This document shows positions 1 through 8,696 of a stretch of 64,000 nucleotides of DNA, in pieces. How positions within the stretch are numbered: the first letter of the stretch is position 1; each line of letters starts with the position of its first letter. Made by a program: the position numbers and the translations under genes. Below the pieces are notes generated by a model, which ran no database searches, had not been told where the DNA came from, and saw only the letters and a program-made list of their open reading frames with translations. The DNA is from Chitinophaga ginsengisegetis (GTDB taxonomy: Bacteria; Bacteroidota; Bacteroidia; Chitinophagales; Chitinophagaceae): positions 2,600,623-2,664,622 of the forward strand of contig NZ_FUZZ01000001.1 in assembly GCF_900168065.1 (NCBI RefSeq). Reading direction: 5' to 3'.

Positions 1-730
1 AGTTGGCAATGCCAAGCAGTCGCTTGAGGTCTTGCCGGGAGGCTTTGGAAATAATCACAGACTGGCCGTTAACGACTTCCACGGTATTACCCATGATAGA
101 TTTAATAGCCTGCAATCTTACAATATACGATTTATGGATACGCATGAACTGATCAGGCGGCAAAATATCTTCTATTGCTTTCATGCGCATATAGGTAATG
201 ATATTTTTTTCCCTGCATACAATTTTGATATAATCTTTCATCCCTTCCACATAATAAATATCGTCGAAGAGAATTTTTGTCAGCTTGTTATTATCTTTTA
301 CAAACAGGTGATTGGTATTCTGAATTTTGGGTTTGATGGTTTCTGCGGCTGCGGGCTGCCAGCGCTGACTGATATGTGCCCGCGCTTTGTTTACGGCTTT
401 AAGGAATCTGTCGAACGAAATAGGCTTCACCAGGTAATCCACGGCATCCAGCTCAAAACCAGCAATGGCATGGTCCCTTGAGGCAGTGGTAAAAATAACA
501 ACAGGCGGATTGCTCAGAGAACGGATCATTTCGATGCCATTAATATTGGGCATCTGGATATCGGAAAACAGCAGGTCCACAGGCTGCCGTTGCAATTCAT
601 TGATTGCATCAAAGGCATTTTCGCAAAAGGCTACAGGTTGCAGATAAGGCACCCTTCCAATGTAATTTTCCATCAGATCCCTCGCAAACGGCTCATCGTC
701 CACTACAAGGCAGGTAATTACTTGATCCAT
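1..730 (-). CDS. LytTR-family response regulator (3' end cut by window edge)
   Basis: Cytoplasmic response regulator that would be phosphorylated by the LytS-type kinase encoded just upstream and then bind promoter DNA. Translating the minus strand from the ATG at 728-730 gives an N-terminal receiver domain (acidic pair in VVDDE near residues 9-13, phospho-acceptor Asp57 in FSDIQMP, conserved Lys in DYLVKPI). A C-terminal LytTR DNA-binding domain follows (IYYVEGMKDYIKIV, then FMRIHKSYIV). About 243 residues are visible, close to the usual 240-250 for this family, so only the last few residues are missing. It starts 7 bp after the kinase stop, so the two form one operon. The target genes cannot be told from the sequence. 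Confidence 0.93.
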   Translation of the reverse strand, partial: MDQVITCLVVDDEPFARDLMENYIGRVPYLQPVAFCENAFDAINELQRQPVDLLFSDIQMPNINGIEMIRSLSNPPVVIFTTASRDHAIAGFELDAVDYLVKPISFDRFLKAVNKARAHISQRWQPAAAETIKPKIQNTNHLFVKDNNKLTKILFDDIYYVEGMKDYIKIVCREKNIITYMRMKAIEDILPPDQFMRIHKSYIVRLQAIKSIMGNTVEVVNGQSVIISKASRQDLKRLLGIAN

Positions 731-737
731 ATTTTTT

Positions 738-1901
738 CTAGTTCAACGTTAGTGTCAAGACAACTTTGTAATATTCGGGATTATTTTCAATAAATAAAAT
801 GTGTTGATCAGGATATAATAGAATAAGCCTTTTACGGGTGTTGCTTAATCCGATCCCCCCGGATATCTTTTTGCCTTCCGGCAGCTCTCCTTTGCTATTC
901 GAAATTTCAAATCTCAGCCGGTTATCCGATACATCCATTGATGCGTGGATCCAGCATTTATCTGCTGTAGTACTATGTGAATATTTAAAAGCATTTTCTA
1001 CAAAAGGAAACATCAGCAATGGCGCTATCTGGTAGCCCTCCATCTTCTCTGTATCGCAATCGAAATGTATACTGGCATTTTTTCCATAACGCACACTTTC
1101 CAGTTCTACATAATTTTTCAGGAACTCCGCTTCCAGACCCAGCGGCACCATTTCTGTATTTGAATCATAGAGCGTATACCGCATCATTTCCGACAGGTGC
1201 ATGATCAGGTCCGATGCCAGCGCGTCATTCCTGATAGACAATGAATAGATATTATTCAGTGTATTAAACAGGAAATGCGGGTTCAGCTGGGAGCGGAGAA
1301 AATCAACCTCCAGGTTCAGGTTATCCCGCTCCAGCCTCAATGTACGGGTGGAAGCGCGGATAATGTCCAGTATCAGTTTCAACGACATGGGCGGCGCTAC
1401 AGTCATCAATACCGGAAAGAAGATCTTCAGCAAATGATTAGGCGAAAAAGTATCCCTCCATCCGCTGTTAACCACCCGCTCCAGGAATTCCCTCACCGGA
1501 ACATCCGTAATCTCCAGAAATATAAGTACATACAACGAGCATAGGTAATTAATAACAGACCAGAACAGGAAAGGTATTATTAAATATACAATCGTAAGAA
1601 AAAAGTATCCCTTCAGTAAAACCTTCGGTATTGTAAAATAAAAAACGAAATAAAAAAAGAACATGGCGCCCAGCACATTCCGGATAACAAATACAAGACT
1701 GGCGCTGGCGGAAACAGTAAAAGTACCACTCAATAATAAAGCATAGAACATTGCCATGCATCCCCACATGAGCACATGCGCCCATATCCTGACTCTTGTT
1801 CCATAATACTTATCAGATAAAAAAAATGAAAACCATTCCATGAGTTTCCGGCTGATATCAGGCGGCTCTCCATTGGTTTTTCTTCTGAAAAAAGCTAGCA
1901 T
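738..1901 (-). CDS. LytS/YehU-type sensor histidine kinase
   Basis: Membrane sensor kinase of the His_kinase (PF06580) family, 387 residues. The N-terminal part has about four hydrophobic segments (roughly residues 38-60, 65-90, 98-128 and 158-180) and no obvious large extracellular sensor. The phospho-acceptor His209 sits in the typical motif FLRSQLNPHFLFNTLNNI. A C-terminal ATPase part follows with an N-box-like FPFVENAFKYS and a G-box GGIGLSNTRKRL. It is the first gene of a two-gene operon with the LytTR regulator, a standard Bacteroidota pairing. The ATG at 1899-1901 is chosen as the only good start before the membrane region. The signal sensed is unknown. Confidence 0.92.
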   Translation of the reverse strand: MLAFFRRKTNGEPPDISRKLMEWFSFFLSDKYYGTRVRIWAHVLMWGCMAMFYALLLSGTFTVSASASLVFVIRNVLGAMFFFYFVFYFTIPKVLLKGYFFLTIVYLIIPFLFWSVINYLCSLYVLIFLEITDVPVREFLERVVNSGWRDTFSPNHLLKIFFPVLMTVAPPMSLKLILDIIRASTRTLRLERDNLNLEVDFLRSQLNPHFLFNTLNNIYSLSIRNDALASDLIMHLSEMMRYTLYDSNTEMVPLGLEAEFLKNYVELESVRYGKNASIHFDCDTEKMEGYQIAPLLMFPFVENAFKYSHSTTADKCWIHASMDVSDNRLRFEISNSKGELPEGKKISGGIGLSNTRKRLILLYPDQHILFIENNPEYYKVVLTLTLN

Positions 1902-2456
1902 CGTATCCCTGAATATAAAAAATTTACACTAAGCAGGAAGCAAGTAAGATAAAAATACTTTACCAATCTGAATTTTCTTTTATCATATAAATTTTTAATA
2001 TTATACAAATACCCTTTTCAGTCTATAACTTACACATTATGAATGTCTTCTGCCAGCACTCAAAGTACACAATGTTGGATACAACCGCATTTTCATCGCG
2101 TTTATGAGTCAATTCATCTAATAAGTTTAATCGCTTGCTATTTAATGCTGACTTTTGAGATGCAAGCCTGAATATGTTCGCTGGCTTAAGCTCTTTGCCG
2201 TTACAAATTCTACAAAAACAAGGATGAAGCGTGCATTAACCTGCACAAAAGATACTTTCATCCATTGTTGTTACCATTGTCACTTAAAAGATTGACATTT
2301 AACTTATTAATAATATTACACCAATCTGGTCAGAAAACCTAGCGAATTTTGTCCTGCGTGAACTCCAAAAAAAGATTATAGCTGAGGGTATGAACATCTA
2401 CCTGCTAATACTATTCTATTCTATGGAAACACTATGAATTTCCCCCTTACAGCTCT
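1902..2456. other. Gene-free stretch upstream of the kinase operon
   Basis: About 555 bp, AT-rich, with no open reading frame of credible composition on either strand. It must contain the leftward promoter of the kinase/regulator operon near 1902-2000, but no clear TAnnTTTG box was found there. The right edge runs into a strong hairpin at 2457-2486. I see no tRNA-like or repeat structure in it. Confidence 0.5.
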
Positions 2457-2487
2457 AAAGGAGATAGACAACCGTCTATCTCTTTTT
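2457..2487. terminator. Hairpin terminator, best T-run on the plus strand
   Basis: Perfect 9-bp stem GAGATAGAC (2461-2469), loop AACC, GTCTATCTC (2474-2482), extended by A-T pairs outside. The plus-strand side is followed by TTTTTATTATAT. The minus-strand side has only a short T run. It overlaps the stop codon of the leftward membrane-protein gene (2476-2478), so it probably ends that operon. Its stronger orientation would end rightward transcription coming from the gene-free stretch. Confidence 0.7.
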
Positions 2488-2841
2488 ATTATATAAATAC
2501 TGCACCCACTGCCATAATACCAACAAACTCATCAATAACAGGAGCAGGTAGCCAACCGGCTTCCCGTGATAAAGTCCCTGGCACATCCGGGCTACGCCGG
2601 CGCCCAGTAGCACTATCACCAATCCTCTCATAAAAGGGAAAAAACCGGCATATTGCCGGAACAATACAGCGAGGTAACCAATGATAATACACCCGCCATA
2701 GAACACCAGGAATTTTTTCCCGTTGATGGCAAAGGGGTTCCACTGCGATGAAACACAGTAAACATAGAGGAAGGGCAAAAAGAACGCGCCGATGGCAAGG
2801 AGAGAAAGAAAAAGGGGTCGTGGAGTTATTTCTTTTTTCAT
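2476..2841 (-). CDS. Small four-helix membrane protein of unknown function
   Basis: 121 residues, mostly hydrophobic, with about four predicted membrane segments (near residues 10-30, 44-62, 68-86 and 95-115) and a basic C-terminus (YLYNKKR). No recognisable catalytic motif or family name. It lies 18 bp downstream of the glycine/cysteine-tailed membrane protein and reads in the same direction, so the two are probably co-transcribed. Its role may depend on that partner, but this is inferred from position only. The terminator hairpin overlaps its stop codon. Confidence 0.7.
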   Translation of the reverse strand: MKKEITPRPLFLSLLAIGAFFLPFLYVYCVSSQWNPFAINGKKFLVFYGGCIIIGYLAVLFRQYAGFFPFMRGLVIVLLGAGVARMCQGLYHGKPVGYLLLLLMSLLVLWQWVQYLYNKKR

Positions 2842-2859
2842 CGTATCATTTTTTTAAGA

Positions 2860-3597
2860 TCAGGACCCGCACCCGCCGCATCCACCTCCGCAACTGCTGC
2901 CACAGCTACTTCCGCAGCTGCTGCCGCTACTGCAATTACTTCCGCCGGAATCATCCTCACTGTCAGCTTTCGTCTTTTTCTTATTGCTTTTTGCAATAAG
3001 AAGTCCCAGAAACAACAGCACCATTGTATATCCAAAGAAAGGCGCACTGTCGGCCGTACAACCTGCAAAGAAGAAGAAGGATAAGAAGAGAAGGGGTGTT
3101 AACCAGCGCCGGGAAAACAAGGTAAAGCGCTTTATCAGGGAGAAGGAAAGGGAGGGGGATTTATTTAACCAGATAGCTTCAGGCGGATCTTCTCCAAAAC
3201 ATCGCCGGTATAACTGCAGCGTATCCTCCTGCCAGGCCGCGTGCTTTTGTTGTTCTGCCCGTCCACCGCCGGAAGGATAATGGTGGATCTTTTTACCCAG
3301 CGTTTTCTCACAAAATACTTCCCAGTAATTCTGGGTGTAAAGTAAATGCTGGTGCCAGACCTTATCTACAATTTCAGAAGGGGAAGCGCCCGTCGGAGAA
3401 ATACAGCAGAGATAGATAAAGCGCTTATACTCCTGTATGGCTTTCCGCGTAAAGTCTTCACTCCAGCGCTGTTCCCGGGCCAGCTTCTTCGAAAACGGGA
3501 ACTTTACATCCGGCTCATCCAAACGGAAGTTGCTGATCTGCTCCCATAGCAATGTACCCGGTGATAAGGCTACGAATTGGTTGTTTTTCATCATCAT
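2860..3597 (-). CDS. TIGR04222-like membrane protein with Gly/Ser/Cys-rich tail
   Basis: 245 residues. The N-terminal about 150 residues match the conserved pattern of TIGR04222-type/glycine-rich-domain proteins: LWEQISNFRLDE, FPFSKKLAREQRWS, EYKRFIYLCC, VDKVWHQHLLYTQNYWEVFC, HHYPSGGG and an FGEDPPEAIW-like end. One or two membrane segments follow (about residues 165-200). The protein ends in a low-complexity tail of Gly, Ser and six Cys spaced CxxxC or CxxC-like. Function is unknown in the family. The tail resembles those seen in other members and could bind metal or form disulfides, but this is inference. It appears to head an operon with the small membrane protein downstream. The first of three nearby Met codons is uncertain. 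Confidence 0.78.
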   Translation of the reverse strand: MMMKNNQFVALSPGTLLWEQISNFRLDEPDVKFPFSKKLAREQRWSEDFTRKAIQEYKRFIYLCCISPTGASPSEIVDKVWHQHLLYTQNYWEVFCEKTLGKKIHHYPSGGGRAEQQKHAAWQEDTLQLYRRCFGEDPPEAIWLNKSPSLSFSLIKRFTLFSRRWLTPLLFLSFFFFAGCTADSAPFFGYTMVLLFLGLLIAKSNKKKTKADSEDDSGGSNCSSGSSCGSSCGSSCGGGCGGCGS

Positions 3598-3660
3598 AAT
3601 TTCATTTTTTATTTGTTATTACCAAGATGAAATTATTTTAGAATACTAAAGTCTTGTGCG

Positions 3661-3668
3661 TATCTTAG
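3661..3668 (+). promoter_or_regulatory. Candidate -7 promoter element (TATCTTAG)
   Basis: TATCTTAG fits the Bacteroidota -7 pattern TAnnTTtG with one change and lies 33 bp before the ATG of the rightward unknown gene. No clear -33 TTTG was found, so support is modest. Confidence 0.4.
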
Positions 3669-3701
3669 ACAGACCTATTTCCGTATTATAATCGTATTAT
3701 T

Positions 3702-4598
3702 ATGAGTAAGGAAGAATTGCTTAACCTGGAACGGCTGATGAATTACATTGCTTATCAATACCTGAAAAAGGTAAGCTGGGAAGATGTTTCAAAAACAGAA
3801 TGGAGCCATGTTGTAGATGAGTTCAACACGATCATCGGCAAACAGCAGCGCTTCAGGAAATTAGCCGCACCTCCTTCCCTGTTCGGCGACAATTATTTCT
3901 ATGAACACCTCGTGATCCGGAAACTGAAAGCCGCTAAAAACAATACTGCCATTGCAGCATTGAGCAGCCCGAATTTCTCTAAACTGAATGTAATAGCAGT
4001 GGCACTTGGCTTCAGCAGTTACATTGATTTCATCAATAACTCGTCGGAGGTATATCCCTTTCATGAACTTAAAATCGGTATTCCCCTGTCGGCAGTCAAT
4101 CATAAATTACTGGATCACCTGGTGGGATACTGGTATTGCTATAACCGTAACCTTCCGTTTAAGTCGGGTAAGAAGGCGGCTGAACGTATCTGGAGATCTT
4201 CCCTGGAGATATATAAGTCGGGCGATGAATACCTTGTGGAGCGCACCGGAAGGGATAACCATATGTATTATGGTAAGATAACCTCTTATGCCAACTACAT
4301 TTTTATTATCATGAACAGTACTACGTTTATCCGTCAACGTCATTTCATAGGCCGGCTGAAAGATATGGAAGATAATATAAAGAGATCCGGGTATGCCATC
4401 AATGAGTTAAACTTTGTAAGTACCTGCGTGAGCTTTAATGAAGAACCCATCGCGCTGTATGAAATATTTCACCGGGTGGCAAAAGTAAAGGACTTCGACA
4501 AAACATCCATAGACCTGGCTTTCGACAGCCCACTGCTGCCAAAGCATATCCTGGTACACCTGAAAGACAGTGAGCAGAACAGGATCATGCAACACTAA
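3702..4598 (+). CDS. Unrecognised 298-residue protein
   Basis: Soluble-looking protein with no signal peptide and no membrane segment. I do not recognise its family. The N-terminal ~110 residues look helical (ELLNLERLMNYIAYQYLKKVSWEDV, then a region ending ALGFSSYIDFINNSS). The C-terminal ~170 residues look like alternating strands with aromatic residues (GYWYCYNRN, DNHMYYGKITSYANYIFIIM). Such a two-part design could be a helical head and a sensing domain, but that is a guess. Its 3' end overlaps the convergent DUF1266 gene by 4 bp. Composition is similar to its neighbours, so I see no sign of recent transfer. Confidence 0.75.
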   Translation: MSKEELLNLERLMNYIAYQYLKKVSWEDVSKTEWSHVVDEFNTIIGKQQRFRKLAAPPSLFGDNYFYEHLVIRKLKAAKNNTAIAALSSPNFSKLNVIAVALGFSSYIDFINNSSEVYPFHELKIGIPLSAVNHKLLDHLVGYWYCYNRNLPFKSGKKAAERIWRSSLEIYKSGDEYLVERTGRDNHMYYGKITSYANYIFIIMNSTTFIRQRHFIGRLKDMEDNIKRSGYAINELNFVSTCVSFNEEPIALYEIFHRVAKVKDFDKTSIDLAFDSPLLPKHILVHLKDSEQNRIMQH

Positions 4599-5491
4599 AA
4601 CAAGCGGCTGTTAAAAGGTAACCGTACCCACGGGCTTTCCGGCGCTGCCAGCAGGTGTTCCATATTATTGCGCAGAATTTCGAAACTACCCATTTCTACC
4701 CCGTTCCACACACAACGGGCAAACTGGTAGGAAACGGAAAGATGTTTCCAGGAAGTGTAAGTTCTTTTAATCAGCGGAACACAGGCCTGGATGTATTCCT
4801 GCGCCTCGTCATAACTGATATAACCGGCATCATAGCCAGAGCGGCTCAGGTTAATAATACGGCCAAAGTCCCAGATCAGCATATCCGGTTGCAGGTTTTC
4901 GTTTATGAGTTCCCGTTGCCTGAACAGCTCCAGGGCTTCACGGGTATTGCGTAAGCGTTCCATCACTACCGCCTCTTCCAGCTCATTGGTGGCGATATGT
5001 TCCTTCAGAAAGGCTTTGCTTTCTTTCATAGAAACTGCATTGATCGCCTGCCAGATAATATCATATTCTATCCGGTGACCGCTCTCCTGCAGCCAGGCGA
5101 GCGTTTCCCGCAACGCTGCGGTATTGTTGATATCCCACCATTCCGACAGCCGTTCGCGGCATGTCAGCCCATCTGCACCGGTAGTAAGATCATTCAGGTA
5201 CAGACGGTTTAGAAAGGCAACGTCAGCTCCGCAGGCTACTGCCCATTGCCGCCGGATATCCAGCCGGCTGTTCGGATTCAGAGATAAGGCCGGCGGATGT
5301 TCATCCCCGTCCGTTACATCTGCATCATCTCCTGAAAATAAGTGGTTAAACTGTTTCACATCCTTAAACAGGGCTGGCCAATCGTTTGCCGAAGTGGCAG
5401 GGGGCTGTAACTGCTGCTTATACAAGGCAATTTCTTCTTCGCTGAGTCCCATATTGCGCAGTTGCTGCTCCATATAGTGCTGCTGATCCAT
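4595..5491 (-). CDS. DUF1266 domain protein
   Basis: 298 residues, no signal peptide. The C-terminal ~200 residues carry the DUF1266 pattern: an RRQWAVACGADVAFLN start, a CRERLSEWWDINN region, and the typical LIWDFGRIINLSRSGYDAGYISYDEA stretch followed by TYTSWKHLSVSYQFARCVWNG. The N-terminal part contains MGLSEEEIALYKQQL, a helical segment. The biochemical role of the family is unknown; members occur in enterobacteria (YbeR/YbeU-like) and Bacteroidota. It converges on, and overlaps by 4 bp, the unknown gene to its left, so the two cannot share a classic intergenic terminator. Confidence 0.85.
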   Translation of the reverse strand: MDQQHYMEQQLRNMGLSEEEIALYKQQLQPPATSANDWPALFKDVKQFNHLFSGDDADVTDGDEHPPALSLNPNSRLDIRRQWAVACGADVAFLNRLYLNDLTTGADGLTCRERLSEWWDINNTAALRETLAWLQESGHRIEYDIIWQAINAVSMKESKAFLKEHIATNELEEAVVMERLRNTREALELFRQRELINENLQPDMLIWDFGRIINLSRSGYDAGYISYDEAQEYIQACVPLIKRTYTSWKHLSVSYQFARCVWNGVEMGSFEILRNNMEHLLAAPESPWVRLPFNSRLF

Positions 5492-5777
5492 CAGGATTGG
5501 TTAAGGGTTCGGTTAAAATGAGCTAATTCCTGGTATTTACGGATAAAACCAGGTTAAAGTTTTTCTTTAGGTATTGTAAAGATAGATAATGTTCTGATAC
5601 GACTGCACGCAATATCAATAATAGCTTCACGGGCAGCTACCCGAAAGGAGATTGCCTCCGGCCCGGCGCCGGGTTAAATACCGTTTATCCGTTACCGGTA
5701 GCCCCTTCAATGTCCGGCCGGCGGTTAATTGCAACAACCAATGCCTTTCCTGTGTTTTGATAGTAAGTGCTTTGATT

Positions 5778-7112
5778 ATGACTACTTCTACAGACAATCC
5801 CGGCAAAAAAATCAGGGATACGGTGCCCCGCACTTCGCAGGGCATCTTCCGGCTGCCGGCCCAACGTCCTACTATACTGGAAGCCATTAAAGCTTCCAAC
5901 TACGACCGGGTAAAAGACCTGATCCCCATCCGGATGAGCAGGATGAGTACATCGCCCTTCGCTTTTTACAGGGGTACTGCCGATATTATGGCACGGGATC
6001 TCTCCTCGTTACCGCATACCCGCTTGCAGGTACAGGCAATGGGCGACTGCCACCTGATGAACTTTGGCGGGTTTGCCACACCGGAACGTAACCTGATCTT
6101 CGATGCCAACGATTTTGATGAAACACTGCCCGCACCGTGGGAGTGGGATGTAAAACGGCTGGCCACCAGCTTTGTACTGGCAGCACGGCATAACAATATG
6201 CGGGAGACAGATGCGCAGCAGATGGCCGTTGATATGGCGATGGCTTATCGTACCGGTATGGCAGAATACGCCCGGATGAATGCACTGGATCTCTGGTATA
6301 TGAAGTTTGAAATGCATGACCTGCTAAACCGCACCCGTAGCGAAAAAGTAAAAACCCTGCTGAAAGAAGCAATGGACAGAGCGGAAAAAAGTTCACATAC
6401 CAAAGTGTTTTATCAAATCACCCAGAGCGTGCTGGGAAGTTTTGAAATTGCGGATCAGCACCCGCTGATCTATCACCCGATCGACCTGGTGCAGCAGAAA
6501 AAAAAGGTACAGTCGTTCCTGGACCATTACAAGAGTACTTTACAGGATGACCGGCGATATCTTTTCAGTCAATACAACATCGTCGATATTGCCCTGAAAG
6601 TTGTGGGCGTAGGCAGTGTGGGTACCCGTTGCCTCGTAGCGTTGCTCATGAATGCAAAAGACGATCCTCTTTTTCTGCAGGTAAAAGAAGCCAGAACCAG
6701 TGTGCTGGAAGCCTATACCAGTAAAAGCAAATACCCGCATAACGGAGAAAGGATTGTACAGGGGCAGCGGCTGGTACAGGCAGCCAGCGATATTTTCCTG
6801 GGCTGGAGCACCGACGGGGAAAACAGGCATTATTACCTGCGGCAGCTGAGAGACCGGAAAATTGCACCGGATGTCGAACATTTTGATAAGGAGATACTGG
6901 CGGCATATGCAGGTTTGTGTGGAAAAGTACTGGCAAGGGCGCATGCCAAAACCGGGCAGGGCGCCGTGATCAGCAACTACCTGGGTAAATCGGAGGTGAT
7001 GGATGAAGCCATCGGTAAGTTTGCAGTAGCCTATGCAGATCAGACAGAGAAAGACTACGCGGACTTCCTGAAAGCGGTAAAGGGCGGGAAGCTACCGGTG
7101 TCTGTAAAATAA
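5778..7112 (+). CDS. DUF2252 family protein
   Basis: 444 residues from the ATG at 5778. An upstream in-frame start at 5652 would add 42 residues of odd composition (Arg-rich, two Cys) and is less likely. The protein shows the DUF2252 core: MSTSPFAFYRGTADIMARDL, then GDCHLMNFGGF and DANDFDETLPAPWEWDVKRLATS. The GDxHxxNxG and DFD elements resemble the catalytic loop and metal-binding Asp of kinase-like/aminoglycoside phosphotransferase folds, so a phosphotransferase activity is plausible but unproven. Cytoplasmic, monocistronic, convergent with rhlE. Confidence 0.88.
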   Translation: MTTSTDNPGKKIRDTVPRTSQGIFRLPAQRPTILEAIKASNYDRVKDLIPIRMSRMSTSPFAFYRGTADIMARDLSSLPHTRLQVQAMGDCHLMNFGGFATPERNLIFDANDFDETLPAPWEWDVKRLATSFVLAARHNNMRETDAQQMAVDMAMAYRTGMAEYARMNALDLWYMKFEMHDLLNRTRSEKVKTLLKEAMDRAEKSSHTKVFYQITQSVLGSFEIADQHPLIYHPIDLVQQKKKVQSFLDHYKSTLQDDRRYLFSQYNIVDIALKVVGVGSVGTRCLVALLMNAKDDPLFLQVKEARTSVLEAYTSKSKYPHNGERIVQGQRLVQAASDIFLGWSTDGENRHYYLRQLRDRKIAPDVEHFDKEILAAYAGLCGKVLARAHAKTGQGAVISNYLGKSEVMDEAIGKFAVAYADQTEKDYADFLKAVKGGKLPVSVK

Positions 7113-7115
7113 AAA

Positions 7116-7138
7116 GGGATGTTGCAGTACAACATCCC
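7116..7138 (-). terminator. Terminator of the rhlE gene
   Basis: Stem GGGATGTTG / CAACATCCC (9 bp) with loop CAGTA. Reading leftward it is followed by TTTTTATTTT, so it works best for the leftward helicase gene that stops at 7163. On the plus strand there is no T-run after it. Confidence 0.8.
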
Positions 7139-7162
7139 AATCACTATAACTAATTTCTAACA

Positions 7163-8407
7163 CTAAAAAGTTCTGTCGCGTTTATCCAGTTTCCCTCTCC
7201 TGTTGTGTGGTTTGGGTCTTCTTGGAAGTGCCTTCGGCATATCCGGGTTGGCGCTGTTGGCTTCCATCAGTGCCGCTTCTTCAAATGGATGGGACACGGA
7301 AGGAATGGTTTGACGGATCAGTTTATTGATGCTGTGGAGGAATGGTCTTTCTTCTGTATCACAGAAAGAGAGGGCATAACCTGCAGCACCCGCTCTACCG
7401 GTTCTGCCTATACGATGTACGTATGTTTCAGAAACATTTGGCAGATCGTAGTTGATGACGTGTTCCAGTGAATCCACATCGATACCTCTTGCAGCAATGT
7501 CTGTAGCAACCAGCACACGCAGGCGGCCATTTTTAAAGTTGTTCAGGGTATTCTGGCGGGAAGCCTGTGACTTATCCCCATGCAGGGCATCGGCATCGAT
7601 ATTACGTTTCTTCAGGTTCTTTGCGATCCTGTCGGCACCATGCTTGGTTTGGGTAAATACGATGGTACGTTCAATACGATGGTCTTTCAGGATAGTTTCC
7701 AGCAGTGACTGTTTATCTTTCTTCTTTACAAAGTAAACGGATTGTTCAATCCTTTCCGCAGTGGAAGATACCGGTGTAATGGTAACCTTTTCCGGTTTGT
7801 AAAGTAAAGAGTTAGCCAGTTGCGCGATGCTTGGCGGCATGGTAGCCGAAAAGAAAAGCGTTTGGCGTTGCTGTGGCAGTTCCCTGATCACCTTTTTGAT
7901 ATCGTTGATAAAGCCCATGTCCAGCATGCGGTCGGCTTCATCCAGCACAAATATTTCGAGGTGGTTCAGGTAAATGTAACCCTGATTCATCAGGTCGAGT
8001 AAACGACCCGGTGTGGCAATCAATATATCTGTTCCGTTGCGCAGGGCAATAGTTTGCCTGTGTTGCGGAACACCACCAAAGATCACATCGTGTTTCAGAC
8101 CGGTGTGTTTGCCATAGGCGGCAAAACTTTCATCGATCTGCACCGCCAGTTCCCTGGTGGGCGTGAGGATCAGTGTGCGGATATGTTTAAAGCCTTGTTT
8201 TTCCGGCGTACTGTTATGTAATAACTGTAAGATGGGGATAGCAAACGCAGCCGTCTTACCGGTGCCTGTTTGCGCGCAGCCGAGGAGATCTTTACCTTCC
8301 AATACAATAGGAATAGATTGTAATTGTATAGGAGTAGGTGTAGTGTACCCTTCGGTTTTAACTGCTTTTAAAATGGGCTCAATAAGCCCTAATTGCTCAA
8401 ATAACAT
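7163..8407 (-). CDS. rhlE: DEAD-box RNA helicase, RhlE type
   Basis: ATP-dependent RNA helicase of 414 residues acting on structured RNA, typically in ribosome assembly and RNA turnover. Motifs in order: Q-motif [14 protein letters not shown], motif I AQTGTGKT, Ia PTRELAVQI, Ib TPGRL, II DEAD, III SAT, IV-V region with [18 protein letters not shown], and [13 protein letters not shown] short basic C-terminal tail ([19 protein letters not shown]) likely adds RNA affinity, as in RhlE-like enzymes. It is transcribed alone with its own terminator. A promoter box far upstream (8554-8561) implies a leader of about 140 nt, which for such helicases is often a site of cold or autoregulatory control. 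Confidence 0.92.
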   Translation of the reverse strand: MLFEQLGLIEPILKAVKTEGYTTPTPIQLQSIPIVLEGKDLLGCAQTGTGKTAAFAIPILQLLHNSTPEKQGFKHIRTLILTPTRELAVQIDESFAAYGKHTGLKHDVIFGGVPQHRQTIALRNGTDILIATPGRLLDLMNQGYIYLNHLEIFVLDEADRMLDMGFINDIKKVIRELPQQRQTLFFSATMPPSIAQLANSLLYKPEKVTITPVSSTAERIEQSVYFVKKKDKQSLLETILKDHRIERTIVFTQTKHGADRIAKNLKKRNIDADALHGDKSQASRQNTLNNFKNGRLRVLVATDIAARGIDVDSLEHVINYDLPNVSETYVHRIGRTGRAGAAGYALSFCDTEERPFLHSINKLIRQTIPSVSHPFEEAALMEANSANPDMPKALPRRPKPHNRRGKLDKRDRTF

Positions 8408-8436
8408 GTTGATATATCTGATGTAATAAATATAAA

Positions 8437-8463
8437 ATAACGCTTCTTCATCTTTAGCGTTAT
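8437..8463 (-). promoter_or_regulatory. Hairpin in the rhlE leader
   Basis: Perfect inverted repeat ATAACGCT ... AGCGTTAT with an 11-nt spacer, 30 bp upstream of the rhlE start codon and inside the predicted 5' leader. It could hide or expose the start region. No ligand-binding architecture is recognised. Confidence 0.45.
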
Positions 8464-8553
8464 CACAATTGAGGAGAGCAGTAAAGAAAAGATTTCCGGA
8501 CTGGAGAGAATAGATATTTCTGTGCTTTATGCTTTTAACTCAACAGACGGAAG

Positions 8554-8561
8554 CAAAGATA
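8554..8561 (-). promoter_or_regulatory. -7 promoter box for rhlE (TATCTTTG, minus strand)
   Basis: Exact match to the Bacteroidota -7 consensus TAnnTTTG on the minus strand, 147 bp before the rhlE start. The -33 element is not clear. Exact boxes are found at similar or shorter distance before five other genes in this window. Confidence 0.6.
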
Positions 8562-8665
8562 CTGTTTTTCTGGTCAAGATGCTGATAAATTAAAAAAAAG
8601 CCATATGAAAGGGGTGTTTTACGCGTTGAAAACGTCTGAAATTGCCGTTATCAGGCCTAAATAAA

Positions 8666-8690
8666 AGAAGCCGCTTTCACAGCGGCTTCT
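8666..8690 (-). terminator. Terminator of the cytochrome c gene
   Basis: Perfect 10-bp stem AGAAGCCGCT / AGCGGCTTCT with loop TTCAC. It lies 6 bp after the cytochrome stop codon and is followed on the minus strand by TTTAT. A-runs on both sides make it usable in both directions. Confidence 0.85.
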
Positions 8691-8696
8691 AAAAAC

